Part shown: piece by piece, positions 36,029 through 48,535 of the stretch
Layout: each line of letters starts with the position of its first letter
Numbering within the stretch: the first letter of the stretch is position 1
Source: Salvator merianae
Taxonomy: Eukaryota > Chordata > Lepidosauria > Squamata > Teiidae
Length of the DNA stretch: 64,000 bases
NCBI GenBank assembly: GCA_003586115.2
Contig: QVOM02000034.1
Span: 129,119,936-129,183,935, forward strand
Reading direction: 5' to 3'
The notes under the pieces: model-generated
Database searches by the model: none
What the model was told of the DNA's origin: nothing
What the model saw: only the letters and a program-made list of their open reading frames with translations
Translations under genes and position numbers: made by a program

Positions 36029-36829
36029 GGGTGTGTTCAGACTAGTGATTTTTAAAATCGCCTGCATAAAAGGAGCAAATAATTCCTGGGCACACAGGAA
36101 AAAAGCCTTCCACACACACACGAGGAGGCGATTCAGCGATCTGCCATCACAGCCTGCAAAGGGTGCTGCTCACGGATTGGCCACTCCCTGCCTCTCTGCT
36201 AAAGCAGTTCCCAAGTCATTAACTCCTTAACTGCCAGGGATTTTCTCATTGTCTCCCTTATTCTCCTATTCACAGATACCTCGGTGAATCGGAGCAGAGG
36301 GCAGAGAGAGAGAGACGTTTCCTTTAGAAAGAGAAAAACCTGGCAGTTAAGGACTTGAATGGAAACTGCTTCTGCAGAGAGGCAGGAAATGGATGCCTCA
36401 TTTGAACTGATGTTTTTTATTGAGGGGAGGGAGAGAATTGCGGTTGTGGGGAGAAGAGCAGAGGGAGAGATTTGCCAGTGCGGGGAAACTTTTTAAACCC
36501 CCTGCCTTCTGTAATTAAAAAAACCACACTGGACTTTAGTAGTGAGGTGCTCTCACTACTAAAGTCTTTTTTTATGTACAGAAGGTAGGGAATTTGAAAA
36601 GTTTCCCTGCTCTGGTAAGGCTCACTCGTGCCCCTCCCTTCCTGTGCAAGCTCTGATTGGTTGAGGTGCTCCCCAAGGTGACCCGAAAACACTGAAAAGT
36701 TGAATATGGAAGAGTCGACCCAGGCAGCCACAGAGAGGCGCGAGGGTGACTTCCAGGTAAGGTTTTTATCGACTCCCTGGCTTAGATGCACTGGTTAAGG
36801 CAACTAAAATAGGCTGTCTGAACACACCC
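36029..36829. mobile_element. Hairpin-rich non-autonomous DNA element with TIRs
   Basis: Perfect 14-base terminal inverted repeats, gggtgtgttcagac (36029-36042) and gtctgaacacaccc (36816-36829), bound an 801-base element. Inside is a perfect 15-base stem (36532-36546 with 36552-36566) and a 5-base loop, flanked by longer imperfect arms over about 36483-36606. A second nested inverted repeat pairs about 36190-36240 with about 36335-36390 (ctgccagg/cctggcag, gcctctctg/cagagaggc). No transposase frame and no clear target-site duplication are visible. Superfamily is unassigned. Confidence 0.7.
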
Positions 36830-39730
36830 AAAGTGTACTTCCAAAAGCCCTGAGGCAGGCAGTGCTTGGCCTCCTTTTGTTCTTTGGTCTATTCCAAAAA
36901 GCCATTCCACTTCCCAAATCACTGTGTTTGATTAAAGAAAGAACATTAGCATCATTTCTTAAAAATTGGGAACCCCTTGCTAAATTTTTGAGTAAAAGTA
37001 AAAAAAAAAAAAAGAAAAGATATATTGATTTTGGGATATAATCTGTAATATCCTTCAACAATTTCTAATCTCCTTCTGTTATTGCTAGTTAAAGTTCCTG
37101 TACTCTTTTCTCCCCTGGCTTCCCTATTGAGGAAAGGCTACCAAGTAGGAGAGACTCTGGCTTTTGACACAGACAGGCAGACATGTCATTCCCCACCCCA
37201 CCCCAAATGCAGCCGTCATAATTTGCTGACTCTCCCCTTCTTCCTAGCAATGTTTAATAAAGGAGGGAGGGTCTATCCACCAATCACAGATGCTGCTTCC
37301 AAAACCTAGCCGTGAATAAAGTCCTTGCAGTGCTACAAAGAGAAAAGGGATTTGATAGGGAAATAAAATAAAATAAAACATTTTGAAAAAAAAACAAGCT
37401 GAGAGCTTGGGCTGCTAAGCAGGCCTTGGGACAACAACAGGGGTTTGTATCTGCATGTGCATGTGAGGAAAAGGCAGGAGTTTCCCTGCCCCCATCAGCA
37501 ATATTTTTTATATTCAGGTTGTTTCCAGGACTATTTGCATACAAAGAATGAAAGGAACGTTGAGGAAATGCAAGCTGCCCGTTGCAGGCTCATTTTGTTT
37601 TGTCCACAAAGGTTTAATCAGTAAAGAAAATGAAAGGCAGTGTTTTATAACCGAGCCAGCAAAGAGAGCTGTGATTTTGTGGGGTTGAGATTCCCTCTTT
37701 CAAAAGCCTCCTTTACTGTAGCCACTTGAAAACTATACTGAGCTTGAATGCTCTCTCTCCTCCCTCCCTTTCTATCACATACATACACAAAAACACATGG
37801 AGGCTTTCTGCCTTTAATAAAAAGGGAGTATTCCAAAAGGAGGAGCAGTACAGATCCCATGCATGTTCAGTTGGGTCCAGCATGCTGTGCTGCTGTTCTG
37901 TGACTGTCCACATCAAAAAAGGGAGATCCTCCTTCCCTTCCCCTGGGAATGCCCACAACAAAACAGCAAGCTGGACTAATGGGCATTGACTTTTGTAAAT
38001 GCATTTTTATATGTATTTATTTTATTGTGATCCTTATGGGATACTCTATTCTGATTGGGAATTGTATCCTCCTATTCTTAAAACACTTTAGAAAAGTCCA
38101 CCTGTATACCAGGCTATGTGGCCATTTTGGACTGCCTAGCCCAGTCTATGCTCCATCCAAAGTGGCTGGAGCATACTAGCAGTGGGCGTCGCTTCCCTTA
38201 AGTTGGTCTACCATGTGGAAGAGAGGCCACTAGTCAACTTGAAGAACTGTTCCACAAGTACAGCTACAACCAGACAGGGTGTAAACTCCAGAAGCATTCC
38301 AGGGCTATATTGGGATTCCCAGATGTGTCCATGCCAATCTCCATATAACCCCAGGATAATAAGGCTAAATCCTGGAATATCACTATGGTGGGAAAAAGAA
38401 CTCTCAACCTGCTGTGCAACAAATGATTATTCCAGAGGAGCTTTATGCCAGACTATCGCTAAATAGAAGGGTTTTCGGGTGATGCCTGGAGGCTGCCTAA
38501 GTTGGGTTTTCTTGGCTCTGCCTTTTTAAAACAATATCATTAACCACTTGAACCAAAAGATAAGGCATATTTGCCAAAAATCTGTGGTTAATCCGAAGTT
38601 TGTACACATTTCCAAATACTGTTGGCTTTGGAATGAGAATTTAGGGCATGTTTGCAAATTACAAGAAGGATGTCATTTGTGACAAATCTGATCCACACAC
38701 AAAAATGAAGTGGGGGAGTGAATTAAAGTCCTCCATTCAGTTGCATTACAGAGAATAATTTGAAGTGGGAGGGATAAAGGAAATAAATAGAAAGACAGCT
38801 GGTATTTTAAAACACCATTTGGGGACATATTAAGTGAACATTGAAGACAGCCAGTTGTACAGTACTATATTTTGGTAATCTAATTTTGGTAGATCCAAAT
38901 TCCACCATTGTCATATTGGTGGATTTTTCATGGACCATGTACTTCCAAGAAAGTGTACTTCATCCCTTAGAAGTTTGTGATGTTAAGGAACAGGTTTCGT
39001 GTGGAGCTGAAATAGAAGGCAAAAACTAAAATGAAAAGTAATTACAGAATCAGAATATATTTATGGTTTCTGTGGAAATCACTGGAAGTAATTGGCTTTA
39101 AGAATAACAAAGTATAAGCTATTAATTGGCATAAATTTGCTTTGCTATTTAAATGACAGGATCAAACTGTAAAAAGAGTATTCAAAACAGACCTGATAAA
39201 ATTATCTTAGCTGAATATTAACTTAGCCCCAAATGTCCTAAAGCGATAACACTGCTGCAGAAATTATGGAAATAGAAACATGTTCTACAGAGAAACCCCA
39301 TATTCTGTATATATGTATCTACCAAGAAAAGAATTTATTTTGAATAATATGGTCAATATTTTATTGTATATTTGTATTGGAACAAAATATAATTATTCTG
39401 GTTTCCATCACTCATTACAAATTCTAAGGAAATACAGTCTTTGGGCCCAGCTACAACTAAGTTTAAATCCACATTGATCCATCTTCACAGTGAGGGAATA
39501 TGTCAACAAACTGACAATTTTCCTTTTAAATAATTTACCCTAGAAAATTCCTGTTTGGGATAGATAATGCAGGGAAAAAAATGTCTAGTTGTTTTGCTGA
39601 TGCATTCCCTCACTCTGACAGTAGATCAAATATGGATTAAAACTGAGGTGCAGCTGGACTCCTCATTGAAAAGAGTTGCTCATAGCTAATCTAAATACAA
39701 CTGCATTTAATTACATTCAACTACATTTAC

Positions 39731-39911
39731 CTGAATCTGTATTTAGACGCCGTGAAGAAAGGTGCAGTGCAGAATGGTAACTGCGCCGTCGGGATTTGTA
39801 GGTGTTCTCACTGCTCTTCTCCATGGAGAACTCATCTAACCAGGAAGCATTAGTCCGCTTGTCTCGAATAGTAGAAAATGAACGTCTCATGGAGCCTGGA
39901 TCTGTAACTAC
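39731..39911 (-). CDS. CACNA1E: Cav2.3 alpha-1E, exon 46 (by inference)
   Basis: This 181-base exon encodes 60 codons plus the first base of the next. Visible stretches are [38 protein letters not shown] and [20 protein letters not shown]. It begins in phase 0 after cttccag and ends in phase 1 at TCAG/gtaaat, matching the phase of exon 47. It belongs to the cytosolic tail, and the RRSFST and RRRSY segments look like basophilic kinase sites, by inference. Because it starts in phase 0 it can follow either exon 45 or exon 44 directly. Confidence 0.95.
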
Positions 39912-42900
39912 CTGGAAGTGTGGGCCATGAGATAGTTAGAATTTGACAAGTGCCTGCTAGCACTTAGGGCGAACTTGCCACTACCAGTTCAGAAGGGTAG
40001 CAGAAGGATATGGAGGAACATGTTCTACTTAGCTCTAAGTTTACTGACTTGAGATGATATATTGGTAAAAATTGTGAGACTGGTATCTCAGGCTTCTGTC
40101 CTAAATAATAAATTGGTAGCAGCAGTAACTTCCTGGGCAGTGAAGGAGAGGGAAGACTGACCTTTGTTCCCTCCAAACCATTTTTTAGTCTGTGGTGGTT
40201 CAGTGAGACCAAAGGCAAAGCTCCAATTGCAGCCTCACCTTTCCAATTAAGCCCGGCAGTTGCCCGTGGTAGAAGTGGAACTCAAACATAGGGACCTATC
40301 TCAGATGCACTTTCCACTACTCTCTTGTTATGTCATTTCTAAGGAGATGAAGCAGAGAGATTATGCACTTTGCCGAATCAGTTGGGGCTGAGCACATACA
40401 GGGAATCTGTGGCCCTTCAGATGCTGTTGAACTACAGCTGCTGCCTCTGACATTTGGCAAGCCGGTCCACAGCTTGTAGGAGTTGAAGTCCAAGGTTTTC
40501 TTTGATTTTTTTCAAAAGGTTAGTTGGTAGTCAATATTTTGTCTTGGAACAAAACCAGAAATCATAAGGGGGTGAGTGAAACAATGGACTCCAAAGGCAA
40601 GAGGGCAAAGTTTAAAAAAGTAATAAAAGGAAACAATGCTGCATTTACTGAAGTGGAACAGATTTTTTTTTATCTAAAACTTGCCCCATCTTGGTATCCA
40701 ATCTACGTATATATTTAGCTCTTAGCAGTACTCAAAGTCGCTCTGTCTGTTTTAAGCTTATGGATTAAACCTACATCTTTAATTCTCACTTTTTAATGGC
40801 ACCACGTATCTCATCTACTTTCTACATAAGTGATGAAATTCTGTAGACTTTTACCAAGCATACAAAGTATTGCATACATAGACATATCTGTGAGATGAGC
40901 CAAATGCCAGGTTAATCTGCCCAATGCCGATGCTGGAGCATTGGCCTCAAACACCTTAACTCAGTGTTCAGTTCAACTTGGGAACCCCTCCATCTCTCCT
41001 CCTCACTACTTGCTTACTGCCAATCTCCGCTACTATCTGGTGGGTGGAACCCCTCCTTATGCTGAAATCATTGCTTTGAGGCAGGTAAAGCTGTTCACCC
41101 CCTTGTCAAACAGACAGTAAACTCAGGGAGCCCGTGGTCTCTCTCCTTTTGCTGCATTCTGTTTATCTGCTCCCTTCTGTCATGGAACAGAGGCACTAGG
41201 AAAGAGATTGCTCTCTTTCCTACCTTTTAAGCTTTAGGGAATTTGACTTTGTGAGAGATCTGAGAATTCATGCATGGCAGATAATGCCTGAGGATGGTAT
41301 GTCCTCCGAGATATTTGTTGGTGAATTTATTCAAGGTGTTTTCCTGCCTGCTTTGACTTAAAAGCCTTATTTTGGTGTGTTGCTGCTGTGGGGCAGAGTA
41401 CTGTAAGGCAGAATAAATTCATTTCTTTCACTCTCCCTTGTCTTTCCCTAACAGCTTGAGAAGAATCAGGATATGTTTCTTGAAGGGTGACTATCTTCTG
41501 ATGTGAAGAGCCAGACGAGGTAAGAGCTCGGGATTAGAATCAAAATTGTTGCTGAATTTTACATAATAGTGATATTACAGATTTTTGAACTATTGTGGGA
41601 CAATACTGGGATTACCATAGATAAGTGTGGCATTCCTAGTATAATCCTAGGAGAATTGCAAGTTTTTACCCACAGCTAGAGGCACACTGATAATCTAGTG
41701 GTTTGCTCTTTGACACACATTTTTAGTCCCTCATTTTCGTTGTATCAATGTTATAAATATTATATTATTGTATAGTACTTCACTTACTTTCCTGTTTTGT
41801 TTCAACAGTTTTGTACTCATCTTATTACTGTATCCATACTCAATCTACTTCCTGCTTCTTGTCCTGTTTTTTCCTTTTTAAAAAAGATAATTTCTTTTCC
41901 TTCCCACTGATTCTCTCTCCCATCTGGAAACTCCACCTTTTATATAAATAAACCTTATGTTTCCCTTTTCCATACTCCCACTTGTAGGAGCTAGCTATTA
42001 CTGGATGCATCCCTCTGGAATTAGAGACAGAGGAACTTCATGTCTGATTTTGCAGATGTACATATTACTGTACAAAGAGCAATAGAAAAAAAATACTTTG
42101 GTTAGCAGGTATGATTTTTCTTGAAGCTATATGCATCAAGACTTAACTTCCTTCACAGTTTGCAAGCACTGTGAGGTCTATACAACATGTTAACATGTAA
42201 AAATGTTAACTGTAACATTTTGCAGTCAAGTTCATGAGACAATTTGATATTGAGGGCTTAATTGCTGCAAAAAAGATTGCAAACTTTAGAAAACTTTTCT
42301 CCCTCTGTTAATCAAAACTAAGTACAAGACAGACAGACAGAAAAAAACCTGCTCCACAAACAAAGATGAAGAATGGCCAAGACTGATCAGGACAGAATAC
42401 TTGGCAGCAGGCATCTAAACAGGCATCTCAGGACAATGAGAGAAGACTTGAGAGAGAAGGCAGCAGTATCAAGAACAATAAAATACTTTCCAGATGACAG
42501 AAGGATCGTTCCAAACGGTTGCCATTCTTGCTGCCACCAGCAACAGTCCTAGCCGAAGCCCTCTTCCTCAACTTGATTGCAGTCTTCAAAGAAGGGGAAT
42601 GGGGTGATTAGCATGGGAATTAGCAACTGAGGCCGCATCCCCACTTACCAGAATAGGGCACCCTCATCGCCCCATCTCCATTTTCTGTGGCAGTGATCAA
42701 CTCTCAGAGGCGGCTCCACAGCAGGGTGGTTTCTTCCTGAGGAAAATGGCACCTCCTCACTGTGAAATGGAGTCAAAGAGGGTGTAGCCAATGGGGGCGC
42801 TTCCCTCATCTGCCTGAAACAGAGCTGCTTCTCCCGGAAGAGGGTGATTTGGTTTCTTGGTTTTATGGTATTTTGGCCTTGGACAAGTTACTAACTATAC

Positions 42901-43145
42901 TTTTTGTATATAAAATTCAAGGTGGGGTAGAAAACTTTCTCCTTTTCTTTCACTGGGGCCTGTGTGACACACTTGGACTCTTTGGTATTAGGTTTCAGTT
43001 TATATTATCAGAGAACTAGCTGAAATGATATTGGCAGTACACGTTAGCTTATTTGCTCCTAAAAATAAGCATCAACTTTCTGTTGGCAAGGACCATGTAT
43101 CTAATATAATTTCTTATTCCTGTTCACTGTTTCACTTGGTTTTAC
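39912..43145 (-). other. CACNA1E: Intron 45-46 of CACNA1E
   Basis: This 3.2-kb intron contains a palindromic MITE-like copy at 40402-40497 (gtggcccttcagatgctgtt, actacagctg) and, at 41562-41580, an exact 19-base inverted match to 25097-25115. The remainder shows no recognisable gene or element. Confidence 0.85.
40402..40497 (+). mobile_element. Palindromic hAT-like MITE, copy 2
   Basis: It has gaatctgtggcccttcagat on the left and gtaggagttgaagtccaagg on the right. The order matches the family seen at 12740, 43866 and 62028. Confidence 0.55.
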
Positions 43146-43274
43146 CTGGGGATCCACAGTCAGGCGTGGCATGGAAGAGGCCCTCCCAGATACAGGTCGT
43201 TCCTGAGTATCCACCGGGAGGTAGCTGCCACAGTTAGAGGGCTGCACTCTTTTAAACTCTCTAACTTCTGGCTC
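43146..43274 (-). CDS. CACNA1E: Cav2.3 alpha-1E, cassette exon 45 (by inference)
   Basis: This exon is exactly 129 bases, 43 codons, phase 0 at both ends, with acceptor tttccag before GAGCCAGAAG and donor CCCCAG/gtaaaa. Visible residues include EPEVREFKRVQPSNCGSYLP and GRASSMPRLTVDPQ. Size, phase and position match the alternatively spliced C-terminal exon 45 known from mammalian CACNA1E, where a 43-residue insert distinguishes tail isoforms that differ between tissues. Skipping it joins exon 44 to exon 46 in frame. The sequence is open throughout with good splice sites, so the cassette looks functional; use of both forms in this species is inference. Confidence 0.9.
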
Positions 43275-46021
43275 CTGGAAATAAACACATAGCCAAACTC
43301 ATGGGATTTCATTTGATTATACTGTTTGCCATCTTTTGCCAGTGTCTTTTCCACCAGTGTTATAAGAAAGGCTTTCAAAGTGGGGAATACAAAAGCATAA
43401 CAAGTGCTTTGAGCATGAGAGATGGGGGCAGGGAGATTATGATGTCCTGGGATTCTCATCCATGGAAATGTGATCAGGGGCCTGATACATTTCTAATCAT
43501 TATTGATGTTTGGAAATAGATGTATTTGTTCCATCTAGTCAAGCATTGAAATTCAGAAATCCTTTTTCTGAATGGTTATTCTGATACATAGATAAGTGGG
43601 TAACAACAGAAGGAACTCCAGGTTTGAATTTCTATCCTTTTCTGCTTTACCCCTGGACACACCCCTCCAAGCACTGGCAAAAATGCTAATAGCAGCTAAG
43701 ATGTGCAGTTTATTGACTCAGCTAGTGTATTTACCAATCTGATCAATGATTAGATATTACTATATTATTCAGATAAAATGATGATAAATAGTTTTTGTTT
43801 GCTCGATTGTACTAGGAAGGAGGATCAAGGAACAGAGGCCTGGATGGTAAACCAGGCTACCTGAACCTGGTGCCCTTATTATGGTTTGCACTACAGTTTC
43901 TATATGCTCCAGCAAGCACAGTTGTGCTGCCTAGTGCTGAAGGGAATTGTAACTCAAAACACCTGGTGGGCACCAGTTTGGGGAAAACTGCACCAAACTA
44001 TTCTTTTAACGTTATGAATACAAGCCAAAGTGAACCTCAGGCTCAAATGTTAGCTGCAGTTTAGCATATCATCCAAACTCTGTAACAATGGTTAATCGTA
44101 ACTATAGTCGGTAAAATAAGCCATCCTATTCTTTGAAATTGGTTTGTTCCCATTAATCCTTGGTAAGACTTCACTGGCCATAGTTAAGACTAACTGCAGT
44201 TTGTTCAGATTTAGATGAACTGCCAAGAATATAAAATAGAAATTTTAACTCCCAGATTATGCCTCATAAGCAAAGATTCAGTTAGGCTCCTTCTCATAGC
44301 GTCAAAACTATTAATACTTGAATCAGCTCCATAATTATTAACGAGCGTAATATCGCAAAAGAAGTATCTGGCCCTAAGTTGCATGCCGTTGCCCATTTGG
44401 GGTCAATAGCACACGTTTGATTAAAAACAAAAAATCAGTGGATACATTTTTATACTCTGAGAAGCACACAGAGCAGACTAGAAATGCACACTTATATAGC
44501 ACTGTAGGGCAACAAGTGTCAAGTGGCACACAGATGTGCACACACGCACAACCATATACACACAGACACTAGTGCTGCTGACTGAATAGTGTGGGTGAAT
44601 GTGGGTGAATGCATAGGTCAGAGGTGTACATTCATGTCTGTATGATGCATTTCAACATTTCAGTTTTGGACCACAGACACCAGCAGTGAAGATGAGATGA
44701 ACACAAACCCCCCAAATCATCAGATACCCTTGTTCAGCCCTGAGCAAATCACCTGATGAAATGACTACATAATGGGAGAGTACCAACCTGTGAAAACATC
44801 CATCATCATTGGCTCTAGCACAATCTCCCACTGTCCAAATGCAGAAATGTCTGCAACATTCACTAAATCTGACAGGATGGTATACTAGAATTTCATCTTT
44901 CTAACTTTTTGCAAAACGTTCATGTTTTTACAACTAAAAGAATGCAAGTAAACCTTCATGTAACTCATTATTCTCTGGCTATTAGTACAGTCAGTTAATA
45001 TTTTTAAAACATTTGTTAAAAAGTTAAATGTCTGTTGTAAGTTTAAAAGTCTGTTAACATCTCCATAGGCTGTGGGCTTGAAACAAATTGCATATCTAGG
45101 AAGAAAGAGAAGCTGATCACAGAAAAGGCACTAAAGAGAATTGCGCTATATGAAACACATTTCTAGAATCCTTTACTAAGCAAAACCTAAAAGGGAGGGA
45201 TGTTACAAAGAGATGTGAACATTCCTAAGTAGATATAAATGAGTCTTTCTAAACCTGCTGTCTTCCAACTAATACAGACCACAGTTCCTTCTTTTGCTGA
45301 GCCAGCATGGCTATGCTGGTTAGTAGAGATGGGCAAAATTCAATTTGTGTTCACAAATTCTATAGAATATTTTGCATTCACAGATATTTGCATCAAAACA
45401 AAAATGTGGTTTTTCACATTTCCATCACTTCAGTTGATTCAAACAGGTCTCCCGCTTGCAAAACTGAAAAATTCAGTTGAATATTTGTGTTTTTCCTATG
45501 GTTTTGTCCATGAAAAGCATTTTTTCAATGGCAAAACAGTATTTTTATCTGCAAAAAGCATGAAAGTGAATGTGAAAAACCAGTTTTTTGATATTACAAT
45601 TTGCTGACAAAGCAAAAAAACAGGTTTTGCTTTGATAGCAAATACCAACACACAAATTACACATCCTGACTGCTCAGAGGTGGTGGGAACACCATGGAGT
45701 TTACCAGTTAAGGATGCAAACAGGGGAGCCTTGAACAAAATGCTCCATAAAATGTCTTTTAGAAAGATTGTGAAGAAATGCAAAGTGTCATTTCAAAAGC
45801 ATTTTCAGGAAATAAAAGTCTTCCTAAATTCCTGAAGGAAAGAGAAGACAGATTTAGTACAAGTTTTAATGTCATCAATATATTTAGATTTGAAATCCAG
45901 AAGGTTTTAAGCTGCATATGCAAAGCAGGCACTAATACTAAGATTACACTCGAAACATTTTTGGAAAAAGGTGCCAGGCAGGACAAGAGAGGAAGCATTT
46001 TTAAACAGAGCATTGATTTAC
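43275..46021 (-). other. CACNA1E: Intron 44-45 of CACNA1E
   Basis: This 2.7-kb intron contains a palindromic MITE-like copy at 43866-43987 and a dispersed-repeat piece at about 44080-44225 related to 31645-31740. The segment at about 45325-45650 begins gtagagatgggcaaaattca, a start common to reptile repeats, but I cannot name it. No other exon is seen. Confidence 0.8.
43866..43987 (+). mobile_element. Palindromic hAT-like MITE, copy 3
   Basis: It begins cctggtgccctta and ends aacacctggtgggcaccagt, with the internal arm gaagggaattgtaactcaaa. The ends are mutually complementary (ctggtgccc against gggcaccag). Confidence 0.6.
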
Positions 46022-46130
46022 CAGAGACTGCTGTTCTTGATATTCCGCATGTGCTGAATCCATACACGCCAACTGGAATATCTCTTGAGGGGACAGTGGA
46101 CTCAGGGAAGGGAACCCACTTCGGCTGCCG
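46022..46130 (-). CDS. CACNA1E: Cav2.3 alpha-1E, exon 44 (by inference)
   Basis: This 109-base exon supplies the last base of a split Leu codon and then 36 codons. Visible residues include [20 protein letters not shown] and [16 protein letters not shown]. The [15 protein letters not shown] block is as I recall it for alpha-1E. The acceptor atctttacag and donor CTCTG/gtaaat are sound. The apparent N-terminal extension of the frame is intronic: the acceptor cuts it at 46130. About 20 bases upstream of the acceptor the intron carries a perfect 16-base tandem duplication of a pyrimidine-rich unit (46151-46182). Confidence 0.95.
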
Positions 46131-46150
46131 CTGTAAAGATAAGGCAATTT

Positions 46151-46182
46151 TTGATAAGAGGAGAACTTGATAAGAGGAGAAC
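46151..46182 (-). repeat. 16-base tandem duplication in the exon 44 polypyrimidine region
   Basis: Two perfect copies of ttgataagaggagaac lie back to back. In the transcript they read gttctcctcttatcaa twice, about 20 bases before the acceptor AG. Confidence 0.95.
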
Positions 46183-46964
46183 ATGGCACTGGGATGATGC
46201 CATCATGATTGCTACTTGTTCCAATACACTGTGGATGCGCGCAGCACCAGGCTGAGTGGCCATTGTACTTCTTTGAAGCCAAAGCTCTGAAATGGAGGTT
46301 TGGTGGCAGTACAGAGGCAACTGCACAGCAGCTGGGCAACTCTTCTGCCTCTTCAGCTGGGCGTGAATGCTGCCAGCAGAAAGCTGCTGCAGTGCACCAA
46401 GGGCCAGTGGATGTGGAAGCAAGTAAGAGTCATCCTGCTTCCATGTCCCTTTTTGTCATGGCAAAATCAGCATGCGGTATTGGTCCTTTTTATAAAAAAA
46501 AAAATGAAAGAAGTTCCTTTCCTCAGATAGATAGAAAGATCATTCTTATCCTTTTTCATTAAGAGCCACGATAAGAAATCAATTACATGCCTATGAGGAA
46601 ATAAACATTCTTGAAAAGATCTAGTGCATGAACTGTTAGAAAATGTAGTGGGGGCTCTTCTAAGGAGCTGTCTGTCTTATGGATTCCAAGGAGAGAAAAG
46701 CTGTTCAGTTCCTTGCCACTGCTCCATTTGGTAAGACAGTTAGTGGAAAAACTTTATTTTACTTGTACATTTGAACGTTATAAAAATTGCTATGATGCTA
46801 TCTTTTATACAACTCAACATTTCACGTCCCTTTAGTTTGTAGATAGGCTGGCTCTGCTGGATCTCATCTGGTCATAGAAACTAACCAGGATGAGGTCTGG
46901 TTAGTGGGATCATCCCTTATATTACATAAGTTTGTTCTTAGTTAGCAAGACGTGACTTTCCTTC

Positions 46965-47140
46965 TTTAATGTGATCCCAGAAACTTGCAACAATGTCATT
47001 TGGCCTCCATCAGCTTATACTGGTAGACTGTGCTTCCACAGTTCTCCTAACTACTATTTTCCAGGGTCAGCAGTTACTTGCATTACAAAAATTCGGGCTA
47101 CACTGGTGATTTACAAGAACCAACTCACAGTTTGATACTA
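46965..47140 (+). repeat. Dispersed repeat, copy 2 of a pair
   Basis: Shares ordered motifs with 33090-33500: tgactttcctt, cccagaaacttgcaacaatg, cagcagttacttgc and tgatttacaagaaccaa. Confidence 0.6.
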
Positions 47141-48354
47141 CTGTGTTTGGATAGGAGATCAACTTGAAAAACCATGTGCTTTGTATTAGACTGGGAAGGC
47201 ACTGGTAAATCACAACTGTGTTGTTGCCAAGAAAACTGTATGGATTTATCCAAGTAGTCCACAGGAGTCAAGCCCAGCATAGTGGCACTTCTATCTTAAT
47301 CAACTTATGGTAAAAGAAAAAGGGCATTATTCCAGCAAAGCTAACCACCCTTAAATCAAGTGGGAGATGATACATATAATTTAATTCTGTAGCACTGAAA
47401 TTAGAGAAATTAGAAGTGGTTAACACTGAGTAGGCTATGTAGGAAACTTGAGTTAGCAATTTCCATTTGCTTATAGCAGAAAAAGAACAACTGTTAAATT
47501 CACCTTCTAATCATACAACACCTTTGCTATTTATGTTGCTCTCAAAATAAAAATTTACTTGTAATTTTAATGCTTGTATAACGTGTGCTGTTCTTTGTCA
47601 GGCCAAAATCAGTTCAGTGAGAATGAAGCAGAGGAAATCTTTCCACAGTGTCTTATCCGCATTGGAAGCCTACGCTGGAAGGAAGTTCTGTACATGTAGG
47701 AGGTTCTCTCAATGATATTTTTGTTCTGAGTTATTCCTAGTCTGCACTTTGGGTCTGAAAAACACTATCAACATTTCGCCCTTGTTTAGATATAAAAGGC
47801 AGTAAGAGGGATATGTCTTGACCTGGAACAGGATATGGAAAGCATATGAGGAGAAACAGAGAAGGATTTTTAAAAATAACCTGTAACTGCTTCCTCTGCT
47901 CTACCCTTTACTGTTGGAGCTGCTTGTTCATTTTCATGAGCAGTTTGAGGAAGATGTAAGCAAACAGAAGCAGCATATAATCTAGCGGCACCATATCAAT
48001 TATTGTTGCTGTTACTTAGAATGTTGGATTTCAGTGGCTTATTATCAATACTTTCAGACTTGCTTCAGTTCTACTATTCAGGGGTGGGTGGGTGTTTCCC
48101 CGCTGTTTTAGATGTTTCCAAATGAAGGGTTCTTAGCATTTCCTAACTGTTGCATTTCTGTTTTAGTTTTCATCTGGATTTGCAACAGAACATGTACACT
48201 AGCGCAGTTTTTTTAATGTGGATTTCACTGTGAGCTGATCCACATACAGTTGGATTGCTGAGGGAACTCCAAATGTTCTAGTATTTTTCTAAACTGAATT
48301 TTATGTTTCAAAGGCACAGAATTCACTTTTACACTCATCTGAAATTGTTTAATG

Positions 48355-48535
48355 AGGACACAGTGCAGTAAGATAACAGCCTGGGAAGTACAGGGTTGCT
48401 GGGTCGATTTCCAGCGTCTCAATATGAGAAGGCAATAGCAGACCAATTTTGTATCTGCCAGGAAACCTGCACAGATGTTTTCACAGAGTTAACAGGGGTT
48501 GACCTCAACATGCAAATGAACCAGGACACATATTA
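48355..48535 (+). mobile_element. tRNA-derived SINE, diverged (family 3)
   Basis: It has the B-box-like ctgggtcgatttccagcgtc, then gagaaggcaatagcagacca and ctgccaggaaacctgcacag, in the order of the copy at 63516-63704. The 3' end is diverged. Confidence 0.6.

Larger units (their letters stand above)
32518..39730 (-). other. CACNA1E: Intron 46-47 of CACNA1E
   Basis: This 7.2-kb intron contains a SINE tail-like piece (about 32765-32815), a diverged repeat at about 33090-33500 related to 46965-47140, a poly-C tract near 33234-33246, a minus-strand SINE split by an L2-like LINE (34545-35301), a hairpin-rich DNA element (36029-36829), and a repeat at about 38300-38400 shared with 25 kb and 41.5 kb. 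I see no additional exon. Confidence 0.85.

Noticed and set aside
46001..46339. Taking the whole 112-codon minus-strand frame as the exon
   Set aside because: Only 46022-46130 is exonic. An acceptor at 46131-46132 and phase continuity with exon 43 exclude the N-terminal part, and the donor removes VNQCSV.
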